From: Aquabacter sediminis | Lineage (GTDB): Bacteria > Pseudomonadota > Alphaproteobacteria > Rhizobiales > Xanthobacteraceae | Assembly (NCBI RefSeq): GCF_028863665.1 | Contig: NZ_JARBFX010000003.1 | Location: 124,001-188,000 of the forward strand | Direction of reading: 5' to 3' | Length of the DNA: 64,000 nucleotides | In this document: piece after piece, positions 17,248-26,562 of the stretch | Layout of the letters: every line of letters starts with the position of its first letter | How positions within the stretch are numbered: position 1 is the first letter of the stretch | Program-made: the position numbers and the translations under genes | Notes under the pieces: generated by a model | Told to the model about the DNA's origin: nothing | Database searches by the model: none | The model's input: only the letters and a program-made list of their open reading frames with translations

Positions 17248-19380
17248 ATGCCGACTGCCACCCGCCTGATCTCCCGCACCGCCCTGGCGATCGCCATAGC
17301 CTGCGCGAGCCCGGCCCTTGCGCCGTCCGCCTTTGCCGCCACCTCATCATCGGATTCCAAACCGGCACCCAAGCCGACGGCCAAGACTTCGTCCCAATCC
17401 AAGCCTTCCACAAAGCCCGCGTCCAAGAGTCAGGCCAAGCCCGCCGCAAAGCCATCAACTCCCCCAGCAGCGGCGGCGCCCACCCCCGCCCTCACGGGCG
17501 AGCTTGGTACCTTGCGCAACGCCATCACCCTCGCCAAGAACGGCAAGGGCTCCGAGGCCATGGCCGCAGTCAGTTCGCTGGACGATCCGGTGGCGCGCAA
17601 CCTGGTGACCTGGCTTGTCATCCGCCAAGCGCCCAATGATCTGGGCTTTGAGCGCATCGCGCAATTCTTGAAGGAAAAGCCCTATTGGCCGACCCAGTCG
17701 ACCTTGCGGCGCAAGGCGGAGGCGGTGCTCTATGCTGAGAAGGCCTCGCCCGCGACGGTGCGCGCCTTCTTTGGAGACCAGGCGCCGCTGACGGGGCCTG
17801 GCAAGATCGTCCTCGCCCGTGCGCTGTCCGCATCCGGCGATCGCGCCACGGTGGCCGCGCTGGTGCGGGATGCCTACCGCACCGATGACCTCTCCGAATC
17901 GAGCGAAGCCGCGATCCTCAGCGAGTTCGGCCCGCTCATCACCCGCGCCGACCACAAGGCGCGGGCGGACAAGTTCTCCTACAAGCCCGATCCCGACCGC
18001 GCCATGCGCGCCGCTCAGCGCGCCGGGTCGGACGTGGTGGCATTGACGCGGGCACGCCTCGCCATCGAGAAGCAGGATCCGAGCGGCGCCGGCCTGCTGT
18101 CGCAGGTGCCGATGACGCTGGCGAACGATCCCGCCTACCTGTTTGCCAAATCCATGGTATCCCGCCGCGCGGGTCGCTACGAGGAAGCTGCCCAGGCTCT
18201 GCTCGCGGCTCCCGACAGTGCGGAAGCGCAAGTGGATACAGACGAATGGTGGATCGAGCGCCGCCTCGTCTCGCGGGAATTGCTGGACGCCGGCAATGCG
18301 CGCCTCGCCTATAAGGTGGCAGCGGACGCCGCCTCCCCGACCGCCAACAATTACCGCGCCGAGCAGGCCTTCACGGCCGGCTGGATCGCCCTGCGCTTTC
18401 TCAACGAGCCGCGCCTCGCGGCTCAGCACTTCGCGCGCATCGACCATCAGCAGGACCACCCCATCACCCTCTCCCGCGCCGCCTATTGGCAAGGCCGGGC
18501 TGCAGAGGCCATGGGCGACACGGGCACCGCACGCGGGCGCTATGAGGCGGCCGCGCGCTTCTCCACCACCTTCTACGGACAGGCCGCCCGCGCCCGCCTC
18601 GGCCTGCCCCAGGTGGCGCTGCGCCGGGAGCCCGACCCGTCCGGCCAGGCCAAGTCGAATTTCGACCGCATCGAAATCGTGCGGGCGCTCAAGCTGCTCT
18701 ATGCGGCCGGCGATCGGGATACGCCCATTACCATCTATTACGACATGGCCTGGCGCATGGAGGACACGACCCATCTCGTGCTTCTCGCCCAGCTGGCGCA
18801 GGCCAATGGGGACGCGCGGGGCGCGCTGGTGGTGGGCAAAGAGGGCCTCGCCGAGGGCCATCCGCTGGACCATGCCGCCTTCCCGACCTTCGGACTGCCC
18901 TCCTACACGCCCATCGGCAATCCGGTGGACAAGGCCATGATCTATGCGGTGGCCCGCCAGGAAAGCCAGTTCAACCCCCGCACGCTCTCCAGTGCGAAGG
19001 CCATGGGCCTCATGCAGGTGACGCCGGCAGCCGGCCGGGAGGTCTCCAAGCAGACGGGCGCGCCCTACAACGAAGCGCGCCTGATGAGCGACCAGTCCTA
19101 CAACGTGCAGTTCGGCGCAGCGGAGCTGGGCGAGCTGGTGGAGAATTACAGCGGCAATCCGATCCTGGTCTTCGCTGCCTACAATGCCGGCCGTGGCAGT
19201 GTGCGCAAATGGTTCGCGCGCTATGGCGACCCGCGGGACAAGGATGTGGACCCCATCGACTGGATCGAGTGCATTCCCTTCTCCGAAACGCGCAACTATG
19301 TGCAGCGGGTGATGGAGAATTACCTCGTCTATCGCCAGCGCTTCGGCATCGCGACTCCCATGCCGGTGGCCGCGCGCTAG
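17248..19380 (+). CDS. Soluble lytic murein transglycosylase
   Basis: Periplasmic peptidoglycan-cleaving enzyme of 710 residues. The signal peptide (LISRTALAIAIACASPALAP) is followed by a Lys/Pro/Ser-rich linker (about residues 35-85), a long alpha-helical superhelix of TPR-like repeats, and a C-terminal Slt domain with the catalytic Glu in ARQESQFNPRTLSSAKAMGL near residue 570, then LMQVTPAAGREV and AAYNAGRGSVRKW. GAGGAA precedes the ATG by a normal spacing. Cleavage forms 1,6-anhydromuramic ends. Confidence 0.92.
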   Translation: MPTATRLISRTALAIAIACASPALAPSAFAATSSSDSKPAPKPTAKTSSQSKPSTKPASKSQAKPAAKPSTPPAAAAPTPALTGELGTLRNAITLAKNGKGSEAMAAVSSLDDPVARNLVTWLVIRQAPNDLGFERIAQFLKEKPYWPTQSTLRRKAEAVLYAEKASPATVRAFFGDQAPLTGPGKIVLARALSASGDRATVAALVRDAYRTDDLSESSEAAILSEFGPLITRADHKARADKFSYKPDPDRAMRAAQRAGSDVVALTRARLAIEKQDPSGAGLLSQVPMTLANDPAYLFAKSMVSRRAGRYEEAAQALLAAPDSAEAQVDTDEWWIERRLVSRELLDAGNARLAYKVAADAASPTANNYRAEQAFTAGWIALRFLNEPRLAAQHFARIDHQQDHPITLSRAAYWQGRAAEAMGDTGTARGRYEAAARFSTTFYGQAARARLGLPQVALRREPDPSGQAKSNFDRIEIVRALKLLYAAGDRDTPITIYYDMAWRMEDTTHLVLLAQLAQANGDARGALVVGKEGLAEGHPLDHAAFPTFGLPSYTPIGNPVDKAMIYAVARQESQFNPRTLSSAKAMGLMQVTPAAGREVSKQTGAPYNEARLMSDQSYNVQFGAAELGELVENYSGNPILVFAAYNAGRGSVRKWFARYGDPRDKDVDPIDWIECIPFSETRNYVQRVMENYLVYRQRFGIATPMPVAAR

Positions 19381-19521
19381 GTTTCCCATTTTTGCTGCAC
19401 CGCATGGCGCGCCGATCCCTTGGGGCGGGCCATGCGAGATGCGACATTCAGTTTGCAGTCGCGATGTCGTAAGAGGCAGCAGCCGGCCGACCGTTTTGGC
19501 CGGCCGAGATCCGAGCTGCAG

Positions 19522-20775
19522 ATGACGCAAAACCCGAGCCGGCCGCAGGAGACGGGCACCACGCCCGGCTTTCTCGAATTCGTTACCATTGTCGCCCTGA
19601 TGATGGGCCTTACCGCCTTCTCAATCGACAACCTGCTGCCCGCCTTCGTCCCCATACGCGAGCATTTTTCGGTCGCCGAGGCCAACCACCTGCAATGGGT
19701 GGTCACCGCCTACATGATCGGATTTGCCTTCATGCAGATGGTCTATGGCACGATATCTGACGTGCTGGGGCGCAAGAAGGTGCTGATGGCCGGTCTGGCC
19801 ATCTACGCGCTCGGCTGCCTCCTCGCCATCTTCGCCCCCACCTTCGAGGTTCTGCTGCTGGCACGCGCGGTGCAGGGGATGGGCTCGGCCTCCGCCCGCG
19901 TCCTGTCCATGGCCATCGTGCGCGACAGGTTTGCCGGCCGCGAAATGGCACGGGTCTCCTCGTTCGTGATGATGGTGTTCCTCATCATCCCGGTGGTGGC
20001 TCCGGCCATTGGCGGGGCGATCCTGACGGTCGGGCATTGGCACTTTATCTTCGGCGCCATGCTCACCCTCTGCCTCATCCTGGCGGTCTGGTTCGGCCTG
20101 CGCATGCCGGAAACGCTGCATCCTGAATACCGCGTGCCCTTCTCCGTGGCGGGCATCAGCCGGGCCATGCGGATCACGCTCTCCACCCGTCGCACGGTGG
20201 GTTACGCCACCGCCATCGGCTTCATGATGGGCTCACTCATGGCCTATGTGGCCTCCGCCCAGCAGATTTTCGAGACAGATGTCTACCAGCTCGGCGCCCT
20301 TTTCCCGGTCGCCTTCGCGGTGGTGGCGGGCGTGATGTCCGTGGCCTCCTTCATCAATGCCAAGCTGGTCCGGCGGCTCGGCATGCGGCGCATTTCCCAT
20401 TTCGGATTGTGCGGCTTCACGCTGGTGGGCGGGATTCAGGTGGTTGCGGCCCTGGCCTTTGCAGGCAAGCCACCCCTGCTGCTCTTCTGCGCCCTGCTGT
20501 CGCTGAATCAGGCGCTGTTCGCCTTCACCGTCCCCAACTTCAATTCCATGGCCATGGAGCCGGTGGGGGAAGTGGCCGGCTCCGCCTCATCCTTCATTGG
20601 CTTCTACACAACGCTCTTGGGCGCAGTGCTCGGCGTGGTGGTGGGGCAGGCCTTCAATGGGACGGTCCTGCCGCTGGGACTCGGCTACTTCCTTCTTGGC
20701 CTTGCCGCCATCCTCCTCGCCCTTTGGGCCGAAAAGGGCCGGCTGTTCTCAAGCCAGCCCGACGGCAAGGCCTGA
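19522..20775 (+). CDS. Bcr/CflA-type MFS drug exporter
   Basis: A 417-residue twelve-helix MFS protein of the DHA1/Bcr-CflA group: YGTISDVLGRKKVLMAGL in the first loop, ARAVQGMGSASARVLSMAIV in helix 4-5, and VVAPAIGGAIL. The N-terminus MTQNPSRPQETG is cytoplasmic. The ATG at 19522 was chosen over upstream in-frame codons because the membrane domain begins soon after. Natural substrate unknown; relatives export bicyclomycin and other drugs. Confidence 0.82.
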   Translation: MTQNPSRPQETGTTPGFLEFVTIVALMMGLTAFSIDNLLPAFVPIREHFSVAEANHLQWVVTAYMIGFAFMQMVYGTISDVLGRKKVLMAGLAIYALGCLLAIFAPTFEVLLLARAVQGMGSASARVLSMAIVRDRFAGREMARVSSFVMMVFLIIPVVAPAIGGAILTVGHWHFIFGAMLTLCLILAVWFGLRMPETLHPEYRVPFSVAGISRAMRITLSTRRTVGYATAIGFMMGSLMAYVASAQQIFETDVYQLGALFPVAFAVVAGVMSVASFINAKLVRRLGMRRISHFGLCGFTLVGGIQVVAALAFAGKPPLLLFCALLSLNQALFAFTVPNFNSMAMEPVGEVAGSASSFIGFYTTLLGAVLGVVVGQAFNGTVLPLGLGYFLLGLAAILLALWAEKGRLFSSQPDGKA

Positions 20776-20825
20776 GGCCCTGCAAAAGCGCCGCGCGGAT
20801 TTTCCGCCCGGCGCCGCGGCGGCTC

Positions 20826-21119
20826 TCAGTAGCCCAGTTCCTTCTCGCAAGCCGGAATGACCTTGGACAGGCGCATGCTGCCGGCCGACGGCTCGGTGGT
20901 GGCGCGCAGCGTGCAGGCGTCGAGATTGTCGAACACGGAACCGGGACGGATGGCCTTTCCGGTAAACGCCTCCAAGGTCGCCATGCGGTCGGCCGGTGCG
21001 AGCGCTTGATAGGTGTTCACGTCGCCCGCCTTGTCCTGCGCGGGCAGGATGGGCGCAGCGTGCGCCGCAAGGCTCACGGACACGGTGGCGGCAAAAGCAA
21101 GGATCGAGGTCTTCTTCAT
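20826..21119 (-). CDS. Small secreted protein of unknown function (97 aa)
   Basis: MKKTSILAFAATVSVSLAAH followed by an AAPI cut region is a signal peptide. The mature part has two cysteines (DACTLR and PACEKELGY) that could pair. No family is recognised, and it is not similar to the other small secreted protein at 3020-3292. It sits 48 bases downstream of gor on the same strand and may be co-transcribed with it. Confidence 0.65.
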   Translation of the reverse strand: MKKTSILAFAATVSVSLAAHAAPILPAQDKAGDVNTYQALAPADRMATLEAFTGKAIRPGSVFDNLDACTLRATTEPSAGSMRLSKVIPACEKELGY

Positions 21120-21167
21120 CTGACAGCCAGTCGGGGCAGTTCAAGGAAAAGACAAGGCCCCCTCCCC

Positions 21168-22529
21168 TCAGGAGGCCTTGGTCCGCATGGTCACGAACTC
21201 TTCGGCAGCGGTGGGATGGACCGCGACCGTCCGGTCGAAATCCGCTTTGGTGGCGCCCATGCCGATGGCGATGGCGGCCATCTGGATGATCTCCGCCGCG
21301 CTATCGCCCACCACATGGCAGCCGAGCACCTTGTCGCTGGCCTGATCCACCACCAGCTTCATCAGCATCCTGGAGGGGGAGCCTGAAAGGGTGCCCTTCA
21401 GGGGCCGGAACGTGGCCTTGTAGATGTCGATGGCGTGGCCAGCAGCACGCGCCGCCTGCTCGCTGAGGCCAACCGTGCCGATTTCCGGCTCGGAGAAGAC
21501 GGCCGTGGCGATCAGGGCATGATCAACCACCCAAGGCTTGTTGCCATAGACCGTATCCGCAAAGGCGTGCCCCTCGCGGATGGCAACAGGTGTCAGGTTC
21601 ACTCGGTTGGTGACATCGCCCACCGCATAGATGGAGGGCACGGTGGTCTGCGACTGCGCGTCGACCTTGATGGCGCCCAGCATGTCGCGCTCGACCCCCA
21701 CGTCCTCCAACCCCAGCCCCTTGGAATTGGGATCGCGGCCAATGGCGAGCATCACCTCATCCACCACCACGAGCGAGCCGTCCGACATGCGCACATGCTT
21801 GCCGTCGGCCTCCTGGGTGATGGCGCTGAGCGTACGGCCGGTCAGGATGTTGATGCCCCCGTGAGCCATCTCTGCGGTGAGGTGGTCGCGCACGTCCTCG
21901 TCGAACCCGCGCAGGATCTTGTCGCCCCGCAGGACGAGATGGACTTCCGCTCCCAGCGCGCGGAACAGCCCGGCGAACTCCACCGCGATGTAGCCGGCGC
22001 CCTGAACCAGGATGCGCTTGGGGAACTCCTTGAGGTGGAACGCCTCGTTTGAAGTGATCGCCAGCTCCCGGCCGGGAATGTCGGGGCCGAGCGAGGGCTT
22101 GGCCCCGGTTGCGATCAGGATTCGCTCCGCTGCGATCACCTCGCCGGTGGCGAGGACGCGCACCGCATGAGGCCCTTCCACCACCGCACGGGATGCAACG
22201 ACGGTGACGCCAGCGCCTTCCGCATTGCGCTGGTAGATCCCCTCCAGCCGGGCGATCTCCTTGTCCTTGTTGGCGATCAAGGTCGCCCAGTCGAACCGCG
22301 CGCCTTCGACGGTCCAGCCGAAGCCAGCCATGTCCTGCAGATCCTGGGCATAACGGCCAGCATAGACGAACAACTTTTTCGGCACGCATCCGCGGATCAC
22401 GCAGGTACCGCCCATGCGGAACTCTTCCGCCAGCATGACGCGCGCCCCATGCTGCGCCGCAATGCGGGCCGCCCGCACCCCGCCCGAGCCACCACCGATG
22501 ACGAAGAGGTCCACTTTGGTTTCGGACAT
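21168..22529 (-). CDS. gor: Glutathione-disulfide reductase
   Basis: FAD/NADPH disulfide reductase of 453 residues. The FAD-binding GGGSGGVRAARIAAQHGA leads, followed by the redox-active cysteines in GGTCVIRGCVPKKLFVYA (C-x4-C). GAGYIAVEFAGLFRALGAEV is the NADPH domain and VHPTAAEEFVTMR the C-terminal His-Glu pair of the dimer partner. The CVIRGCVPKK form identifies glutathione reductase of the bacterial/plant type rather than lipoamide dehydrogenase. Start at 22529 (MSETKVDLFVIGG). Confidence 0.93.
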   Translation of the reverse strand: MSETKVDLFVIGGGSGGVRAARIAAQHGARVMLAEEFRMGGTCVIRGCVPKKLFVYAGRYAQDLQDMAGFGWTVEGARFDWATLIANKDKEIARLEGIYQRNAEGAGVTVVASRAVVEGPHAVRVLATGEVIAAERILIATGAKPSLGPDIPGRELAITSNEAFHLKEFPKRILVQGAGYIAVEFAGLFRALGAEVHLVLRGDKILRGFDEDVRDHLTAEMAHGGINILTGRTLSAITQEADGKHVRMSDGSLVVVDEVMLAIGRDPNSKGLGLEDVGVERDMLGAIKVDAQSQTTVPSIYAVGDVTNRVNLTPVAIREGHAFADTVYGNKPWVVDHALIATAVFSEPEIGTVGLSEQAARAAGHAIDIYKATFRPLKGTLSGSPSRMLMKLVVDQASDKVLGCHVVGDSAAEIIQMAAIAIGMGATKADFDRTVAVHPTAAEEFVTMRTKAS

Positions 22530-22809
22530 GGGGCCCTCTGCGGAACGCGCCCACAACACGCGACCTGCGCAGCGCCGTGGCGGAAGAACGTGATGTCAGC
22601 CGGGCGCGGGGTCGCGTCAGGCCGGGAGGAACGGCCGGACCTCAAGCGAGGGGGCACCGGCGGAGTTGAAGTCTGCCGGCCGCAGCCCGTCAAGGGGCCT
22701 TTCGTCATTCCCGTCATGCGCTTGCCGTCGATCAATGCGAGGTGCTTCAAGGGAAAGATAAGGAAGGGACTTTAGACTTGCTGCACAAGGATGTCCGCAA
22801 GGGGCACGG

Positions 22810-24954
22810 ATGGCCGTAGAGATCGATCCCGTATGGCTTCGGGCTGCCACGCAGTCGCCGGATGTTCAGTTGCACGTATTGCCGCTTGCCTGGCGCCTGC
22901 GCCTCGCCATCGGCGGATGCGCCTTCATCCTGGCTCTGGTGGACCCGCAAGACCCGGACCACGAGCCGCGCGCCGCCTTGACCTTTCTGTCGGCATCGGG
23001 CGTGGACCTCGCGCAATCCCATGCGAAGGGCAAGCGCACCGCTCTGTTCATTCCAAAGGGCACCACCCGCATCCTCACCAGGAGTTCGCGGACCGTTCGC
23101 CTTGGCCTTTTTCCACGCAGCAAGGTGGCTTTGAAGCTTCACACCTTCGTACGCGGGCGCTTCACCGGGGAGCCACTGCGCCGCCGGTGGCGAGAGGCGG
23201 CAGCGGCGGCCCGCGACGTGCGGGGCGTGCACGCCGCCTTGCTGGAATCCTCTCCGGCACGTCTGGCGGAGCAGGCCACGCGCTATCGCCGCTACCGGTC
23301 AGCCCATGTGGGGGACTTTTCTGATGTCATCGCGCCCGCGCCGGACCTTCGCCTGACCTTCCTGACCGTGCTGGACACAGCCAGCACCCGGGACGATGTC
23401 AGGTCCGTGTTTGAGGCGTTGAAGGGGCAGAGCGATCCGGAGTGGGAATGGGTCCTGACGGCCACCCATGATGCCCCCCACGACCTCCTCGATAACGTGC
23501 GGGCGATGCTCGCGGGAGCGCCGGGCTGCCGTTTGGTAGCGGGCGCCCCTGCCAGCCAGGGGCCGGTCGCGCGCGCATTTGCCGAGGTCACCGGGGGCCT
23601 CATCGCAGACTTGCCCCTGAGTGGATATCCCAGCCGCGACGCGGTCGCCATGATCCGCGCCGCGTTTGCGGAACACGCTGCCTGCGAGGTGGTCTATACC
23701 GACGAAGAGAAGATCGACGCCCAGGGGCGCCCGCAGGCGGGCTTCTTCAAGCCGGCCTATAATCGCCATCTGCTCCGGTCCACCGACTATCTCGGCCACC
23801 TCGTCGCTGCCCGCGTGGACACGTTGCGCCGCGCGCCGCGCCGCTGGCTGGACGGCGGTCGCCATATGCTGCGCCTCGCCATCCTCGATGCGCTTCCCCC
23901 CTGTGCCATCCGGCATATTCCCCGTGTCGCCTTCAGTTCGCGCGGTCCCTGCCATCAGGTCGCTGGACCCTTGGAAGCCACTGCGGCGTCTCGCATCCTG
24001 GGTGCCGACGTGACGGTGACAGCGGAGGGATTTCTGAAAGCGCATTATCCCGTGCCGCAGCCTGAGCCGCTGGTCTCCATCGTCATTCCCACCCGCGACC
24101 GGGCAGATCTCATGGGAATGGCGTTGCGTTCGCTGATTGAGCGGACGGCCTATCGTAATTTTGAGATCATCATCGTCGATAATGGATCAGTGGAAGACAA
24201 GACGTTTGCACTGTTCGAGGAGATCAAGGCCGCCTGGCCGCGAACTCTTGTTCTACGCGACGATGGCGACTTCAACTATCCGCGCATCTGCAATGCAGGT
24301 GTCGCTGCCTCGCACGGCTCCATCATCTGCCTGCTGAACAATGATATCGAAGTGGTGGACGGCACTTGGCTCACCGAGATGGTCGCCCTGAGCGCGCTGC
24401 CGCGCACCGGCGTGGTGGGCGCAAAGCTTCTGTTTCCCGACCAGACCATCCAGCATGCCGGTGTGATCGTTGGACTGTTCCGCTATGCGGCGCATTGGTT
24501 CTCGCACGCTTCGGCCCAGGCGCCCGGGCCTTTCGGCCGGCTGGTGAACCGCACCAATGTGAGCGCCGTCACGGGTGCGTGCCTGGTGATTTCCCGCGCC
24601 TGCTGGGACGAGGTTGGGCCGCTCGACGCAATTCGATTTGCAGAGGATTGCAACGACATAGACCTATGCCTGAGGGTCCGCCATGCCGGCTACGAGGTGG
24701 TGTGGACACCCTTCGCCTGCCTCGTGCACCACGAATCCGCCTCCCGCGGGCGGCGTCGGGCGCGGGCGCATCGCAACCGCCTGAAGGCGCAGCGCCAGCG
24801 GATGGAAGCGCTGTGGCACACATCCACGCTGGTGGACCCGCACTATAATCCCAACCTGTCGCGCACCAGCCTTCATGCGGCGCAGGCGAGCGCTCCGCAG
24901 GGGCCACGGATCTCGCGCACCGACGCCATTCCGGCGCCAGAAATCCGTTTGTAA
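22810..24954 (+). CDS. Two-domain family 2 glycosyltransferase
   Basis: Soluble 714-residue protein with two GT-A-like regions. The first (about residues 175-390) has FLTVLDTASTRDDV and VVYTDEEKIDAQGRPQAGF near residue 293, a pattern found in the N-terminal half of rhamnosyltransferase-like GT2 proteins. The second (about 418-660) is canonical: PLVSIVIPTRDRADL, IIIVDNGS, LLNNDIEV (DxD-type), GACLVISRACW, FAEDCNDIDLCLRVRHAG. Residues 1-170 match nothing I know. It probably adds sugars to a surface polysaccharide or O-antigen, but it stands alone with no polysaccharide genes near it. Confidence 0.8.
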   Translation: MAVEIDPVWLRAATQSPDVQLHVLPLAWRLRLAIGGCAFILALVDPQDPDHEPRAALTFLSASGVDLAQSHAKGKRTALFIPKGTTRILTRSSRTVRLGLFPRSKVALKLHTFVRGRFTGEPLRRRWREAAAAARDVRGVHAALLESSPARLAEQATRYRRYRSAHVGDFSDVIAPAPDLRLTFLTVLDTASTRDDVRSVFEALKGQSDPEWEWVLTATHDAPHDLLDNVRAMLAGAPGCRLVAGAPASQGPVARAFAEVTGGLIADLPLSGYPSRDAVAMIRAAFAEHAACEVVYTDEEKIDAQGRPQAGFFKPAYNRHLLRSTDYLGHLVAARVDTLRRAPRRWLDGGRHMLRLAILDALPPCAIRHIPRVAFSSRGPCHQVAGPLEATAASRILGADVTVTAEGFLKAHYPVPQPEPLVSIVIPTRDRADLMGMALRSLIERTAYRNFEIIIVDNGSVEDKTFALFEEIKAAWPRTLVLRDDGDFNYPRICNAGVAASHGSIICLLNNDIEVVDGTWLTEMVALSALPRTGVVGAKLLFPDQTIQHAGVIVGLFRYAAHWFSHASAQAPGPFGRLVNRTNVSAVTGACLVISRACWDEVGPLDAIRFAEDCNDIDLCLRVRHAGYEVVWTPFACLVHHESASRGRRRARAHRNRLKAQRQRMEALWHTSTLVDPHYNPNLSRTSLHAAQASAPQGPRISRTDAIPAPEIRL

Positions 24955-24977
24955 ATCAAAGGAAAAACAGCCCAAAA

Positions 24978-25012
24978 GAAAAGGCGGCCCGCCGAAGCGA
25001 GCCGCCTTTCTT
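24978..25012 (+). terminator. Terminator downstream of the glycosyltransferase gene
   Basis: AAGGCGGC (24981-24988) pairs with GCCGCCTT (25001-25008), followed by TCTTAG; an AAAAG flank on the left makes it potentially bidirectional. Confidence 0.75.
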
Positions 25013-25065
25013 AGCTGGAGCCGGGCCGATCGCAGAACGATCGGCCGGCACGCTCACCGGAACGG

Positions 25066-25084
25066 CGGAGTACATCCGTCCGTC
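25066..25084. repeat. Direct repeat copy 1 (CGGAGTACATCCGTCCGT)
   Basis: First of three copies of an 18-base sequence in the 24955-25500 intergenic stretch. It extends to 19 bases (final C) in common with copy 3. Confidence 0.85.
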
Positions 25085-25169
25085 CATCCCGGGACCCTGA
25101 CCTTAGCACCATGTGCCTTGGCCGAACCTTGCATCGATGCCGACGGCGGCACGTGTTACCCGCGGGGCC

Positions 25170-25187
25170 CGGAGTACATCCGTCCGT
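25170..25187. repeat. Direct repeat copy 2 (CGGAGTACATCCGTCCGT)
   Basis: Second copy, 104 bases after the first. The flanks differ, apart from a weak GGTCTC/GGGTCCC-like stretch on the 3-prime side that the copies share when read on the - strand. Confidence 0.85.
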
Positions 25188-25310
25188 AACCCGTTGAGAC
25201 CACAGCCTTTCGACCGGCGTCCCAGATCTGATCGGAAGCGGCGCGCGGCATGTGCCGAGCGGCGCGGTCCCGTGAGAAGGAGCCGCGCACTGCGCCTTGA
25301 TCCGTTGGGA

Positions 25311-25343
25311 AGGCAAGCCGGACCGGGTCGGTCCGGCTTTTGG
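25311..25343 (+). terminator. Terminator-like hairpin in the repeat region
   Basis: Perfect 10-base arms AAGCCGGACC (25315-25324) and GGTCCGGCTT (25330-25339) with a five-base loop, followed by TTGG on the + strand (a run of four T including the arm). No recognised + strand gene ends here, which hints at a short unannotated transcript upstream. Confidence 0.55.
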
Positions 25344-25353
25344 CCAAGAAGAT

Positions 25354-25372
25354 CGGAGTACATCCGTCCGTC
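25354..25372. repeat. Direct repeat copy 3 (CGGAGTACATCCGTCCGTC)
   Basis: Third copy, 184 bases after the second and just downstream (+ strand) of the hairpin at 25315-25341. It is identical to copy 1 over 19 bases. Confidence 0.85.
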
Positions 25373-25500
25373 CCCCGAGACCGCGACTGAAACGCGATCA
25401 TTGGCCTGTTGTCCCCTATGTAGGGGCCGAAATCGGCGTTTCAAGGGCCGAACCTCGCCGAATGTGCGACTTCCTCACACGCCATCCCGGCGTCACAGGC

Positions 25501-26544
25501 CTACTTAATGGTCTCGGCGGCCTTGTTGACGAAGCGGCCATCAAAGGTCTTCGGCAAGTCGATCTTCGCGGCTTTCAGCTCCGGATCGAATTCGACAAGC
25601 ATTCCCAGCGCGTTCTTCATTCCGCTCTCGGGGATGATGCCGGTGAGCGAATAGGTGGGCTTGGAGGCCTTGACCGCGGCAATGTAGAGGGCCTGGTCGC
25701 CGAGCAGATATTCCTCGGGAACAACCTTCGCCACATCCTCCGGGGTGGCCGTCTGGAGCCATTTCAGAGACTTGTAGAAGGCATTCACCAGCTTCTGGGT
25801 GGTGATCGGGTTCTGCTCCATGAAATCGCGCTTCATGTAGAGCACGGCGGCAGGATTGGTTCCGCCGAAAATCTTCTGGTTGCCTTCTTCCGTTCGCGTA
25901 TCAGCCAGGACGACCACATCGCCGTCACTCTGAAGCTTGGTGATGACGGGATCGAGATTGGACATGGCGTCGATCTCGCCGCGCTTCATCTGGGCGACCG
26001 CCGAGGCGCCGCCGCCAACGCCCACAAAGGATACATCGTCCGGCTTCAAGCCGTCCTTGGCGAGCAGGAAGTTGACGAAGAAGTTGGTGGAAGATCCCGG
26101 CGCGGTGACGCCGATCTTCGCGCCCTTCAAATCCTTCACGCTCTTGTATTTGTCCGCCTTGTCCTTCTGGACGACGAGGACAATGCCAGGATAACGGCCA
26201 AGCTCGATGACGGAGACGATATCCTGGCCCTTGGCCTGCATACGGATCGTATGTTCATACGCTCCGGTGACCACATCTACCGATCCGCCGATGAGCGCCT
26301 GGAGTGACTTGGCGCCGCCGCCGAAGTCGTTGATGGAAACGTCGAGCCCCTCCTCCTTGAAGAAACCCTTGCGTTCCGCGATGGTTAGCGGGAGGTAATA
26401 AAGAAGGGGTTTGCCACCGACGCCCAGCGTCAGCTGGGTCTTTTCAGCCTTCTGGGCCAAGGCCGGCGCGGCGGCGGTGAGCGCCAGGGCGCCCGCCGCG
26501 AGGGCGGAAAGGACCTGCCTACGAGTCCTGGAAAACGTGCTCAT
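25501..26544 (-). CDS. NitT/TauT-family ABC transporter substrate-binding protein
   Basis: Periplasmic binding protein of 347 residues. The signal sequence begins with RTRRQVLSALAAGALALTAA and is cut after AQ; the RR suggests possible Tat export. The type-2 periplasmic fold is marked by KPLLYYLPLTIAERKGFFKE, INDFGGGAKSLQALIGGSVD and KGAKIGVTAPGSSTNFF, typical of sulfonate/taurine/nitrate/pyrimidine-precursor binders (NMT1/SsuA group). The ligand cannot be told from sequence. It is the last gene of the three-gene operon on the - strand. Confidence 0.88.
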   Translation of the reverse strand: MSTFSRTRRQVLSALAAGALALTAAAPALAQKAEKTQLTLGVGGKPLLYYLPLTIAERKGFFKEEGLDVSINDFGGGAKSLQALIGGSVDVVTGAYEHTIRMQAKGQDIVSVIELGRYPGIVLVVQKDKADKYKSVKDLKGAKIGVTAPGSSTNFFVNFLLAKDGLKPDDVSFVGVGGGASAVAQMKRGEIDAMSNLDPVITKLQSDGDVVVLADTRTEEGNQKIFGGTNPAAVLYMKRDFMEQNPITTQKLVNAFYKSLKWLQTATPEDVAKVVPEEYLLGDQALYIAAVKASKPTYSLTGIIPESGMKNALGMLVEFDPELKAAKIDLPKTFDGRFVNKAAETIK

Positions 26545-26562
26545 CCCATTGTCCTCCCACGA

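Larger units (their letters stand above)
24955..25500. other. Non-coding intergenic stretch with repeats and hairpins
   Basis: About 0.5 kb lies between the glycosyltransferase gene and the ABC binding-protein gene, both of which end here (convergent). Open frames in it have no recognisable protein character. It holds a terminator (24978-25012), a perfect 9-bp hairpin GGCCGATCG/CGATCGGCC (25024-25046), three copies of an 18-bp repeat, and a second terminator-like hairpin (25315-25341). Confidence 0.7.

Noticed and set aside
25297-26307. 336-codon + strand frame overlapping the binding-protein gene
   Set aside because: Antisense shadow; the binding protein on the - strand has a signal sequence and family motifs.
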